Shown here: piece by piece, positions 12,108 through 25,200 of the stretch
How positions within the stretch are numbered: position 1 is the stretch's first letter
Layout of the letters: the number at the start of each line of letters is the position of its first letter
Source: Rallus limicola
Taxonomy: Eukaryota; Chordata; Aves; Gruiformes; Rallidae
NCBI GenBank assembly: GCA_022605955.1
Contig: JAKCOZ010000012.1
Coordinates: forward strand, 20,989,015 to 21,053,014
Length of the DNA: 64,000 nucleotides
Direction of reading: 5' to 3'
The notes under the pieces: generated by a model
Database searches by the model: none
Seen by the model: the letters and a program-made list of their open reading frames with translations, nothing else
Told to the model about the DNA's origin: nothing
Program-made: the position numbers and the translations under genes

Positions 12108-15100
12108 CATGAAATTCCTTGTTGAGCCTGTTGGTTGTACTGTTTACAGAGTATAGCTTTAAAAGGAAAAAAAAAATATATTTCTAGCAGATTTTGAAAT
12201 ACACTGAAGTGCCAACATGATATGTTGGACCATTCTGCTGTTGCTGAAATCAATGGATGCTATTACCAATGGAGGAAGGTGAAGTCTAATGTATTTTTTC
12301 TGATAATTGGTTATGGCTGAACAATTATATTTGAGTGTTCATCCATAAGTTCAGTTTATTGGATTGTCATGGGTTATGATCTAATGGTATATGTATTGAA
12401 GAGGAAGCTCTAGAAATTTGAGGAAACAATGTGTGGTATGTTAGGGTGTATACTGTGATAAGCATGAAATAGATGTACAACTGCATTCTGATCCATTTTT
12501 GCAAGTTTTTTAAAAGTTTCTATTTTTTCACAGAAAGCAAGTCAAAACCAGCAGTAAGATCCCTTTGATCCAGAGAAAAAACATTCCTTGCTTCCTTTTT
12601 CTACCATTAAAGTTCACTACTGAATGAATCAACTGAAAGGAAAAAAACTGGCCTTAAAAAATTTAAGAAGCTGTGTCTCTTTTTGAAGTGGCCTTTGTCA
12701 GAGAACTGCTGATTCTCTAAGCATTTTACAGTTCAGAAATAAGCTTTGACTAAGAATTCTCGGCAGAATCATAAATATGTAATTATCTAAGCAGCCAGGC
12801 TATTTAGCCCCTGGCAGCTGCCCAGTGCAGTGCAATCACAAGAGCAAAGGGAACTGGGCCAGTATCTCAAACTGGGGGAATGGCCTCTAAAACAGAACGA
12901 GGGCTGTTACTGTTCCTTGCTTATTGCCATTAGTTTAAAATCTTAAATGTACCTGAAGAGGCTTTTTCTGCTGCAAGAGGTTGCTCTATGTCACTGCTGC
13001 TTTTCTCTGTGTTTTTTTTTTTAACTTGTCATCTTCCTCTTCCTTTACCTCTGAGTGTTTCTGCCTTTACCACTTTATACTGGTTTTAGTTCAGTAGTTG
13101 TAGCAGCAGTAGTAGTGCAGCTAGCATTAGATTATATCTTACTTGATCAGCATGCCATCTGCTTTAGAGGAGAGGGAGATTTTATGTTTCTGCTGTGGGT
13201 TCACTGCCATATGCCCACAGTGAAGTTGTGTAACCTGAAATGACCCTTTTCTCCACTCTATTCTATGAAAGAATTCGAAATACAGCATTAAATGTTCTTG
13301 ACAGTGACTAAGTTAGTTGCATATTTAAAAAATGAAACTGGATATTATGTGTACATGAAGATGGATGGATGTTGTAGAGAAAACTTAAGGACAGGTTCTT
13401 TTGTGTCAGAGCCTGCTGAGTGTTACTTTCTGGAGAAGAGTGGGGCTTATTTCATTAGCAAACCCAGTAAATGTGTCACTGCCATGACTGCGTCTTGATC
13501 CTGGTTTCCTTGTTGTCAAGTTGATATTAGTTCAAAGCAACAAAAGTAAAAGCTGCCCTTAGTTTCAGTGGGGTTGGGCAAGAATGAATGTTGCTGCCGA
13601 ATAACAGGAAGTCTGTAGGCTGGGGAATGATAGTGAATATACCGACTTCTATTTGCGGAGGAGAAACCGAAACCTGCTGGTTTACCAGAGACTCGGGACC
13701 CTGCATCTGCGTGGCCAACAGCATGGATGCCAAATCTGGGAGCCTGTACTTAGGTGTCAGTTCTTTAGTTGGTCATACAAAGAGAAACAAGTCACTGGCT
13801 TAGTGCACCCATGGTTGCAAATGAAGGTTATGTGTGGTGTTCTGACCGTGATTTAATGAACATGTAAAAAAATCTATTCAAGGCAAGGGATCTTCTGAAT
13901 CCTCTTGGGGTTGATGCTTGATGTGCACATGTAGGATAGACATCCATGATTTTAATATTCACTCAAATGGAGAGCACTGATAGATGTAAGCCATAGTTGG
14001 AATATTTGTCCTCATTAATGATACTTGTGATTATTTTTTCTCTTGCATTTAATTTCTTTTGGATGTAGCTGAATTGTATTTTCTGGTGGTCTACATGTGG
14101 TTTAAAAATGTTTTACCATGTGTACAGGTGTTCTGTTTCAAAAGATGTAAACCCAGTGGAATAAAGTAAGTTCAGTCCATCATAACAGTATGAAAAGGAG
14201 TTAAAGTAATTAATTGGAAACTGACCTTTTATAAAGTCACCCATTTCACTCCTTTGTAAACTTCTTTATTAGCCTAGTCACGATGTTTTGTTACAACAGC
14301 CATGGACTTCTGGTAAAGGGACTACAGCACGTCAAACAACATGCATGTAGGATGGACTATGAAGAAGGGATTTTAGTACATGCTTATTAATGAGAATCCA
14401 GAATAAAGTCAGTGATGGTTAAATGAATAGAGGGCAGATCAGCCGTCAGAGTGGATTTTTTTTTCATGAATAAAAGAAACAAATTTAAAACTATCAGGTA
14501 CATAACACACAAATTAAGGGGAAAAATAGATGGTCAAAGGTTAAAGAGGGAATGAAAACACAAGTTTTATGGTCACAAGATCAAATGAGGCATTAGTTAA
14601 TTTTCCTTTTTTTTGGTGCAGTTCACCAGGAGTTCAAGTAATTCAACTGAGAGATTGAACTGGAACAGAAAAGAGTGCCAGAAAAACTGATTACTAATAA
14701 CATAAACAGAAAAAATAATCAAATGAACTTAAGACTTGATGTCAGCGTTTCACATTAAAATGCATTTGAAAAGGCTGGAATTCCATCCTAGTTGCATGGA
14801 ACCTGATTTACATAGAAAACAAATTTAAAACAGCCACTCTTGCAACAGCTGATAAATTATTTTGTTAATGAGCCGTCAAAATGGATTTAACCAAGAAGAG
14901 TCTGAGGCACAGAAGATGTCTTCTGGTGACTGACCATCTGGGAAATGGGAGGTAACCTGAGGAGGAGGTGAGGGAATTTGATCTCAAGGAAACACTGAGG
15001 AGCTGACTGTTAATTACATACATCGCAAATGGAAACAGCATTAGAGATGCTGGGGTTTTGCTCTAAATAGAAAATACCGTACAAGTTGTTATTTCCCACC

Positions 15101-16239
15101 ATGGGCACCCCTGAGGTGATGTGCTGCTCTGCAGGCAAGGTCGTTACTGCCTTTTCTCCTGCAGATTTCCTGCTTCTTACAATAAGCAAGTAACTTGTTT
15201 GCTTATGAGTTTGTAAATGTGAATGCAACTAAGAGCAGGTTGTGGGCATACCTTTCCACTAGCCTAATTCCCAGATTCTTTTATATTTAACTTTCTAAAA
15301 ACAAAATCCTTTTGTGCTGGATCGTTCCATTTCGGTTATTGCTTAGGTGTTTCCTGCACTGTTGTAATTTATTAGATAACCTGGTTGAAAGTCCACCCCA
15401 GTGAGTGGGCAGGCTCTTGTGTGTCCTGTGTTTTTGGCTGAGGCTGAATACCATCATGAATAGGCTGTTGTGGATTGAAATTGTTTTCATTGACCCATCT
15501 ACTTTTGTTCCGCAATCCTCTTTGCCAAGACTGACTGAAGTTTCTCAGCAGATCTACCTCTGTAGCCAACAGAGCCAGTACTGCCTCTCTTTTTAGATTT
15601 TAATAACACATGCTGTGGTGGTCTCTGTGGTGGTCTGTGTATTTCAGTTGGATTTCCTTTTTCTCCTAACCCAAACTCAGCAAACTACTGATTTTTGCCT
15701 TGTGCTATGAGTGTCATGGCAGTTGCAGGGAATTACCCTGTTGAAGTAGGTAATGCTCCTTGGATTTTTACTGCTTCCTGCTTTCATTGGACTGCTTTTT
15801 GTTCATCTGCAGTCAGACATGCATTGTGGCATGTTGGGAAGTAGTAAGAATGTTCCATGGCTTGACTTAACTGGATCTGCTTATGTATCTTAGTGCTAAC
15901 ACCTCAGTGTCTGGAGTGCGTGGAAGCTCTGGCTGTACACTGGGAAGGAGCTGAGGAAAGGTTGATACTCTGCATGTGCCTGTGTGTATATAATAGTTAT
16001 AATCAAAATCAGTAAGAGCAATAGTGGGAAGATAGACACCTCTGTGTTGTCTGTCTTCCATAGAATGTCCTTTGGGTTTTAGAAAAAAAGAATAAGCTAG
16101 AGTTGATCTGTGAGGACTGTAGTGTTATACTTGCTCCAGTGGTATGTAGTAAATAGAATAGTGATGAGATGTAGAATTGTGGGGTGAGGAGTGCGTTAAA
16201 GGGGAGGTGATGTCATTTGTTGTCACAAGGGATGTGCTG

Positions 16240-16570
16240 GGCCTAAAGGAAGTTTGTTGTCTTAAGAATTGGCTCTTGGGCCAATCTTAATGTATTTACT
16301 AATGAACTTGGCACCGAAAGTCGGAGTGTGCAATAAAACTTGCCAGTGACATAAAGTAGGGAGGTGCTGTCAGTATAAACAAGGATCAGGGTATCCTGCA
16401 GGAAAAAGCTGGGTGACCTTTAGAACCTGAGTGGAAAAAGTGGACTGAAATATCATAGCACAAGATATGTGGTTGTGCAGTTTGGGATAGATGTGAGTTT
16501 TGCCCTAACTTGGATGCATATTTCTTGAAAATGACAGAGGAATAGAAAGACTGCCAGTAAAATCAAAGGG
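16240..16570 (+). mobile_element. Ancient degenerate CR1-family fragment (RT C-terminal region)
   Basis: Reading the plus strand near 16286 gives NVFTNELGTESRSVQ, which resembles the end of the CR1 reverse-transcriptase domain. The following words (ACTTGCCAGTGACATAAAGT, then GGGAGGTGCTGTCAGTATAA, then TATCCTGCAGGAAAAAGCTG) follow the usual order in CR1 ORF2. There are several stops and frameshifts and the element is dead. Similarity may extend a few hundred bases further, but I cannot follow it. Confidence 0.7.
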
Positions 16571-17198
16571 TATCTTTTCACTAGTACTCTGTAGCTGTGG
16601 AAAGTGTAGACCTAAAAGTCAGCAAGGTGAAGAGATACTTACGGTAGAAATAGAAAGGTGTTAATGCTGCTCATGTGCAAGGCTAAATCCTTGTGTGTAA
16701 CTCTGAACTACTCTGGTAGACCACAGGCAAGAAAGATAAATGTAAAATGGAGCAGAAGAAATGCTTGTATCTTGGCAAGGAGTATATTTGGGCTGGAAAC
16801 TAGAAAACATCCATCGGGGAATAAGATTTTGGGATAATCTTCCCATAATATAATGGGAGGCAAAATAAGCTTGTTAGTTTTGAGATGGACACTTGTTAAT
16901 GCAAACTGGGCTCAAGGGGGGGAGCCTGGCAGTCTTCCTAACAAGCACAGTTTGTACAATAACAGGTTTTGTCTTGAAAGGTGAGAGCTTAATTTTGTGT
17001 AACCTGGAGAGAGCATCAGCGATCTTTCTGGTCATGTTTTGTTTTGCCAGATGAGCACATTTGACCTGTATAGAAATAAAATCAGGTCCTCCTGTTAGGA
17101 ACTTGGGGCAGAACCTGCTGCCTGGGAGAAAACAGTATACTGAATATGAATGTTACACTTCACGAATTTCAGAAATATGCAGCAGATTCTTGGACTGA

Positions 17199-17217
17199 TT
17201 TTTTTTTTTTTTTTTTT
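17199..17217. repeat. T19 homopolymer
   Basis: Uninterrupted T run with no retroelement recognised beside it. Confidence 0.9.
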
Positions 17218-19248
17218 GGCCTGATTTGGAAAGCAGCTTAATCTGTTATGTAAATAAATGTAAGACATTTACCTATGTAAATTTTAAAGCCTTCCAAAGA
17301 GAGCTTATACATAGCAAACCTTAGGAAAAAAAACACTTGATTTTGGGCTTCCTAAGGTTCAGTTTTTACTGCAAGATTGATGCAAGTGAATGCAAGGCTT
17401 GAGCCGAGAGTTGCTGGAAATGCCAAGCTACAGCTGGGATGGGTGACATCTACTTAAAAAGATCTCAACTATGCAGTACTCATACTTTAGGAACCCCAGT
17501 GCTTGCTTTTGAAGAAAAAACAGTGCAGCTTAAGCAAAGTTAATTATTCCACATATTTTTGTGACTTGTAACTCATCCGGTGGAAAATCCGCAGTGGTTT
17601 CTAGTGGTTTGTAGGCTCTGGGTAGGGAAAAGTAGCTTGGAGATTCCAGCAGTAGATCTGGATCACAGAACAGCACAGTTGCTTCCTCCTTCTCTTGTCC
17701 TGCAGCATCTCATTTGTGTTTTGAACAGTGGCTGCCTCCTCACAAATCTTCCAGTAGAAAATAAATGCTTTCATACTCATATATGATAAAAAAACCTGAA
17801 AATAGAAAACTATCTAGTCCTGCCTCACATATCTCTTCTGGTTACACCCATGAACGTTGCCTAGAGGTCAACTCAAAGGACCTGTTTCACCCACTTCTAC
17901 TGCCAAACATGACTGCCTGGTGAGAGGTGTCCGAAACCCTTCCTTGGTGGTTTTATGGGAGCTGAGTATTGCCCAGGATCCCAGTTTGGAAGATAAAACT
18001 GAGGCTCGTTTACTCAAGCAACTTGCAGCATGGTCTGTGAAATGATGCTACAGCAGGAACGCACACGTGGTTTTAGTGTGTTTGAAGAGCAATTTTGTGT
18101 CTATCTTGTCTTTAAATTCACAGTGTGGTGGAATCCCATGATAGGAGTGCTCTAATTAGGAGGAAGGGTAGTTGGAGAATTGGGTGGGGGGAAAGACATT
18201 TCTTAAACATAGTGGACTTGTCAGCAGGTAGAGTGTTCCCTGACTTGCTGTGCATTCCTGAAGAGTTTCAGGATAGACATCTAATGTTAAATAAAAAGAA
18301 CAACGCTGTCAAAAAGGAGGGATATAACAAAAGGGGGATGGAGACAGTTGTTTGTGTAGTAATAGGTGAATGCCCCAAATCCTCCAAAATGGAGCATTTT
18401 GAGCAGGGTTTTTTTTCTTTCTTCCTCCTGTACCAAGCTGCAATGAGAAAAGCAGCTGCAGGATCTGTAGAGCGTGGACTTCACTGGCGGAACGCATCTA
18501 TTTATCACTTCTAACCGAATCTTGACGAGCTGTACGGATTTTTTAGTAACACCTAGAAAAATCATTTGTTTTGGGAATCTTAAATCTACTAAATATTTGC
18601 TGAATGAAGAAAGAATCCTAGACAGGCAGCAGTGTGTGTGTGTGTAACGTTTTGCCTCACACTAGGATAACGGCTGCAAATTTCTAGAGCTTCAGCTGTT
18701 TAATAAGGCATTCCCAAACTCAGCCCAACAGCCAGAGCCAAGAACAGAAAAAAATGCCTGTTCCTGTGATGCTTTTTCCTTTCTCAGCCTGTTCCCTCAA
18801 AACGCTTTCCTGCTCTCTGGGCTGTAATATCACCCAGTGCCTGTATTTCTGCTGCAGTCTTGGGGTGAGCGAGGACCTGTCTGTAGGAGGCTGTTTGCTG
18901 CTACATGGACAGAAAATAAGAGAAGTCACGTTCTCTTGCTGTTAACTGTGTATAGATTGTCTTTTTCCAAACAGAGAGTAGACTTGTTATATAGCTCTTC
19001 AGGGTTTTTTATTTAAATAAACCAAAGGCTAGCATCGAATTCTCGTTCAGTACTTCAAAATATTTCATTTCACTGTCTGGAGAAGAAGTTACTGAATTTA
19101 GACAGAGACAGCAATATTCAACGTTGTATTTATCCTAACTCAGAACCAGCCAGCCCTTTCAGGAATGACTAGAAAAGCCCTGTTACATCTCGGCAGTTTC
19201 ATTATCTTTGAAGACTCTTCAGTGTTTTTTGCCTCCCACAGAAGAGGA

Positions 19249-19281
19249 TTTTTTTTTTCTTTTTTCTTTTCTTTCTTTTTT
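19249..19281. repeat. T-rich pyrimidine tract
   Basis: T runs broken only by single C bases, 33 bp. Confidence 0.85.
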
Positions 19282-22200
19282 AATGGGCTGTGCTAGGAAG
19301 ACAGAATCAGCAGCAGCAGTGATGCAGGTCTGGAGGACCTTGGTCAGTAAGAAAGAGTAAGCAGATGGTCTAAGGAAAATGTATTAAAACAAAACAACAA
19401 GAGTCCTGCATAGGAGATTGTTGTTGCTGTTGACATTTTACTTTTATGTTGTTTATCGACCCTGTCTGGTTAGATTCCAGTCTTTTCAGAGAGAACAGGA
19501 CAGAGAGCACAGGACCGAGGTTTTATATGTTTATGCAGCCTTAGCACAGTGGGGCCCTCATCTTGGAAAAAGGGTCTCTTGGATGCTGCAGTTACTCAGA
19601 TAAATAGTGGTGGTAATAATGTTTATAGTGTCTGGATTTAATTGTTCTGAAGGTCCCTGAGCAAAACCAGAGGTGCCTGAAATAGAACAGAAAAATTATA
19701 CATGAAATGAGTAAAATCCCCATGATCTGTTCTATGTGTTGTTTAGTAACCCTGTGTTTTGTAGATTTTTGGGTTGGTTTTTTTTTTTTACAGCTCTGTT
19801 TTATCCGAGTGTGTGTAACCACCTCAGAGTTCTTACATGGGTTTGTATTGTTGCACGTTGTGATTTATACTCAGATAATAAAGATGATGACTACCAGAGG
19901 TTTTATATAATCCCAGCATTGCGGCCTTGTAATTCACTTGATGTCTGTTTTGCAGTGCAGATAAGTGACAAAAGCTCTGCATATAGACTAGTTTGGCTTT
20001 TCCCTCTCTACAAGTTGTCAGAGCACCCCTGCGTGGGTTACCACCCACTCCTCTGCATGCATCCCTACTTGTTTTCCTTCAAGGCACTGATTTGGAGTAG
20101 CCTTGGTGTTTTTCCTCAGGTTTCAGTGTTACAAATGAATTGAGGTAAACAGGGACGAGGCTGGTTACGTATCTCTGTGCTATGAAACACAGCTTGTTCA
20201 TGTCTAGAAATCAGGTCAGGTTTTAATTGCATTGTCAGAGGTAGTTAGTGCTTAAGGAGTTTGCTTGTCAGTATAAAAGGGGATGAAAATCGATCAGCTA
20301 TTATCTTTTCTAGCCCTTTTAGATAAGATAGTATATATGTATAAATGTAAAATACAGTAGGTCTAGAAAGCCCTGCAAACCTTTAACTACCTGCAAGTGC
20401 TCTCAGTTCTCCTCTTGAAAAGATGAGCTCTTTTTTCCCCCTAATAATTTATGTTGTGACATATTTAAAATGAACTTCTTTCTCATCTGAACTTTGCTAT
20501 TCTGAATAATCAACTTTGCTTCACCTGAAAAAGAAAACAACATTTTTAATATACTTTGAATAAAATTTTAAGAGCCTAGCACGTTCAGGAGCTGTAGTTA
20601 AAAGTCCATGATCGCTTGACCGTGTCATCTCATTCTCTGACTGCCTTCCACGGCCTGAATCACTCTTTTGCCCTCATCTTCATCCAGAGAGGTTGTGTAA
20701 CTGAGTAACTGCATCTGCTTTCTTGCTGTACTGCGTGGGGTCGTTGGATCTGGCTCCCTTCTTAAGGGCAGTTCAGGTGAAGGATGCAATGGCATAGGAT
20801 TATTGTTTCTGGGGTTATATAATATTCAGTTATAATAATTTCAGTTCAGTTAATGTGTTAAAGTCAGTGGAAAGGCAGTTTCCTGGGCATCTTTGAGGGG
20901 GGGGAAGCTTTTACCAGGAGATGCACACAGATTGCTGGAGAGGTCTGTGGTTTGCGTGGTGAACAGCAGCCCCTTGTAGTCACAGAGAACCTGTGAGGCT
21001 GAATAATCCTGTGAAGACATGGTCCTTAGAAAGGGGTGTTCATCTATCAGCGGTGGGGGTTAAGTGTCCATTATTGGCTTGTTCTTTCTCTGTGGTTTAA
21101 GAAGTTTTCGTTGTGGATTTTTTTTGAGTGGTCTGTGTGAGCCAGGACTTCCCAGAAAACCACTTGCCTTTGTCGTTGTAACATACCCAAACCTCTTAAG
21201 TCCTATCCCTACTTCTATTATGATTAATTAAAACATAAAAATCCTGTCAAATGCCCTTCCCTCTGTAATGCTCTTCTTTGCCTAGGATAAGGGTTCACTA
21301 AAAAAGTAATCTTCCCCTTCTGCTGGTAGGGTTTAGGTGTTTTAAGAAAAACTGTTTTGGTGAACTGATTCGGAATTGGAGAAAGCTCAGGACATACAAA
21401 CTAGGCCTTGGCTGGGTGCTGGTTTGGTGTAGCAGGGTGTGAGATTGATTGCAGTGTTGATTTGCTTATCAATAGCTGGGCTCCAGTTTTTATTCATGGC
21501 TATAAGACATACTGATCTCCCTACAGCCATTGCTTGAATGAAACTTGTTGATAGTGGAGACTTGCACTTAGCTGGACAAGACCACTGTAATCCTGATTTT
21601 TTTTTTTAAAATATTTTTTTTAACTGATCCACTTAGGGTTTAAATATTTTTAGCCTGTATAAAGGAAAAACTCAGCAAGGGATGGATGGGACCACATTCG
21701 TCTTTTCTTTCCTATCGCCTTTTAAAGTACCTGGCAGCTTCCCTGCTCACAGGTGGGACAGTTATTAGAAAAAATGAAATGTACAATGGATATAAAAATA
21801 CTGATGTGATGAAAGTGACTTTGGATCCCAGATGGCTTTGTATTTTGTTTCTTCTTGCAGCTCTTGGTTCCTTTTCTCAATTTCGACTCCTCTATTTTTT
21901 TTAATAGTCACAGTGTTAAAGTGAATTATAAGATAAAAGGAAAATTTAGGAAATGGAAAAACATAGACAATCTTGTTCCCAGATAGTGAATGATGATCTT
22001 AATAATTCAGGATTCTCTTCACTCCCCATAGATTTAAGAGTGAATTGGCAATGTGCAAAATTAGTTGCAGCTACAATTGATTTCCTTGTACAAATACTTT
22101 GGTATGCATAAATACATGAGAAATTAAACGGTTGGCACAGGGTCCCAGGTTTTGTTCAAATCTTAAGCCTAGGAGGAATTTTTTAACCTTTTTTTTCTTT

Positions 22201-25200
22201 CTACAAGAATAAAAGAGCTAGCTGTAGAAGGAAGTTCTGTAAAAGGCGTTATTAGGAGGAGTGTGCTCCTGCAGGCTGATGGAAAGTGATGTGATTTTTA
22301 TACCAAGAGGAAAGATGAGCAGCAGTGATTACTGTGTTTCTCTTCGAGTCTATCTTTCAGACAGTTCTGAGTATTCCAAATTAATCTGCTATAAAACCGT
22401 AAAATGGACTATGATCCACCGAAATGTGAGCACAGCTCACCTCTTGCTGAAGACATGGTGTTCCTTAGTCCTTAAGTTTTAGAGAACTCTATGTAATTCT
22501 TTCTCTCTTTCTGTTTCCTCTCTGTGGCAGGCATGCCTGAAACAATGAGTCCCGCTTCTCTTTCAGCAGAAGGCTTGAGGCAATTTAGCGTGTGTTACCA
22601 GGATTTCTGCTGCCAGATCTCCCTCTTCAGTGAACCTCTGCAGGAAGCTTTTTTTTCCACTTTTTCTGCAGATAGTGTCAGGTTATCTGGAGTGAGAAAG
22701 GGAGAACTGTTTTCAAGGTAAATCACAAACACAAACCAGAAGAAAACTCTTTAAAATAAGCCATATTCTTTGAAAATGGAGTTCAGCAGAATCACCTGTT
22801 ACCATCTGAAATCACCAACATGGTCTAGTTTTGCCAGAGAATTCATGAATTATATTGTTTTGCATCCCATACTCATTTTACTTGTTTTTTTCCATGAGAG
22901 GCCTCTGTGTTTCAGTAGGTAGCCACCTGTGAAAGTTGTCCTCCATCTATCTCAGTGAGCAGCAGGCAGTCATCAGAGATCTTGGGTCTGGACCCTGTAT
23001 GCTTTTGTGCAGGGTCTCTTCTGCAGGTACATACCCCTTCCTCCATTCATTGCCAAAATACATGGTTTCCTCTCTCCTGGTGACTCTTCCGTACAAATAC
23101 AACCTAAAGATCGAGTAGTGTATTGTATTGTCTTTCACAGTGCTTGTAATACAAGCAATCCAAGCTTGTCTCTGGATGGGAAATAATAAAATAAGGTCCA
23201 AGAATTTCTTACTACCATCTCCTGGACACACTCCTCCCAGCATCACTGCTTCACAGAGCATACCTGTATCTGACCCAGATTAAAATCAATAAATTGCTTA
23301 CTGTTAATTTATTATTTTTATTTTTTTGCTTTCTTTCTGTGTCAACTTTTATGTGGAAAAATGTTTGCACCAGCTCATGTGATGTAATAAAGACTATTAA
23401 AATCTAGTATGAGTTTTGTATGGATAGTTGCCTATAGTGAAAATTAGGTGTTAATTTGGGAAGGCACACAATAGGGGTATTGTAATTTAGCAGTGGCTGA
23501 CGTCTCTCAAAACTCAAAGTAGGTTGTACTATAAATATAATCTCTTGTTTTGCAATTGACATTTTGCTAGTGGGTGGCTAATTGCTAATTTGAAGGGAAA
23601 TAGACTAGAGATCTAATATTAATAACTAATTAATAGTTATGTGGATATTTTAAGTCTATTTTTCTGCTTATTTATAGGCATACATTATTCATCTATGCTG
23701 TGCATCCTTCTTTGCATATATGTTTAATACTGAAACTTTTGCTTCAGTAACGTTCACACCTAAGTGCCTTTGCAGCCCAAAGCTTGAAAGCAGAGTTGGT
23801 TGTATTTCTCAGAACCACTTTCTGAGGCTGGTGATTTCAAAGTAATGGCACTGCAGCTATTTTCAGAAAAGGCTCCCTCTTCAACCAAGCCCTAAGAGGG
23901 AAACCACTGGTGCGTTGCCTACGTATCAACTTAATTTGAGAGTCCTGAATCAGCGTCAGTACTACATGTTTTCCTGTTTATACAGTAAAACAAGACTTTG
24001 TTTAGGCCTCCATGGGAAGTGGAGGAGGAAGAGGAATAAAATTAGAAGGGGCATCACACAGGAAACTTGATCCTTTGGGATCAGAGTAAAACACGCATTC
24101 CAGTGTATGTCACTTCTCACATCACACGTGTTACTGTCCCTAAGAGATGTTATGTTCTGGTTTGGCTCTGATGGGGAAAAATCTATCTTCTACCTATTCA
24201 CCTTGCCTCCTGCCTTCTCTCTCCTTCTTACACTCATCTCTAAATTAATAAGCATGAGTGATACTTTTCCTTGTAATGAATTCTTATGTGAGTTTATAAT
24301 AAGGCAGGAAGATTATGTGAGAGATGCGTTATACTTTGCATGTGCTTGGTATTTTTAGATCTGTTTTGTCACACAGCCAAACAACTTTAAATGCATTCTG
24401 CTAAACTTGATCCAGCAGTGCTGTGATACCCCGGGCTGTGGCTGCTGTCAGTGGAATTTGCCTGTGTCGTCTTTGCATTGTAACTTCATGAGCACTCAAC
24501 AAAAACTCTTTCCTTGTTATCTATAGACTGTACATTATTCATTTAGCTCGGTGTCCTGGGAGGTTTAAGCTGTGTCCTAGACAGTGTTTGCTGTTGCTGG
24601 ATTAAACCCTGCTGGCTCTTATCACCTGTTAGTGGAAGCATCAGCAGTACTGTCGGCCACACATTGCATCTTCTGCATGAAGTTTTTCTCAGAGTTTCTT
24701 CCAGGTGTGAGGAAAAGCCCATATTAGTGACAAATGTCTCACAAGCAGGTGTACCTCTCTGCCTTTTAATATCCTGTACTTTGGAGGGTAGGGCACTACA
24801 GCTGTTAGCTTGTTGGAAAGCATGGTTACGGACAATCAAGGAAGCAGAGTACAGAACTCTGAGCTTTCACAGCCCTCCTGGCAACTGCCAGTGCCCTTTG
24901 AAAGGTGTTTCTCCTCTGCTGCCAGTCGCTGTGTCTCTGCCTGTGTTCCACCATAGTTCAGAGCATCATAGTTGTGAAATAAACAATTAAGGATAGGAGA
25001 TGTCACAGCAACCTTCTTGCTTCTGTTTTTGTACAGATACCCAAATATTTAAATTTTAAGGTGGTGGGTGTGGGGTTTGGGTTTTTTCTCTCCCCCTTTT
25101 TTTTTCTGGCTATTTTGTACTTCCCTGTGCATGTTACAGCTCTGGGCAGAGAACCAACCCAAAACCACTCGTGTTACTGACACAGCGAGCTTAGCTGGAG

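Larger units (their letters stand above)
3851..16239. other. Non-coding intronic/flanking DNA with simple repeats
   Basis: No gene is seen. It contains a T22 run (6441-6462), an A/C-rich stretch (7712-7745), a TG-rich stretch (10573-10625), a perfect hairpin (12077-12107) and a possible conserved non-coding block (about 12740-12860). The rest is unremarkable AT-rich sequence. Confidence 0.6.

Noticed and set aside
18125..18514. 129-codon plus-strand frame
   Set aside because: No domain, no splice context, and a composition like surrounding intron. Within chance length for the window.
19736..20143. 135-codon plus-strand frame
   Set aside because: The hydrophobic look comes from a T-rich tract. 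No known protein resemblance.
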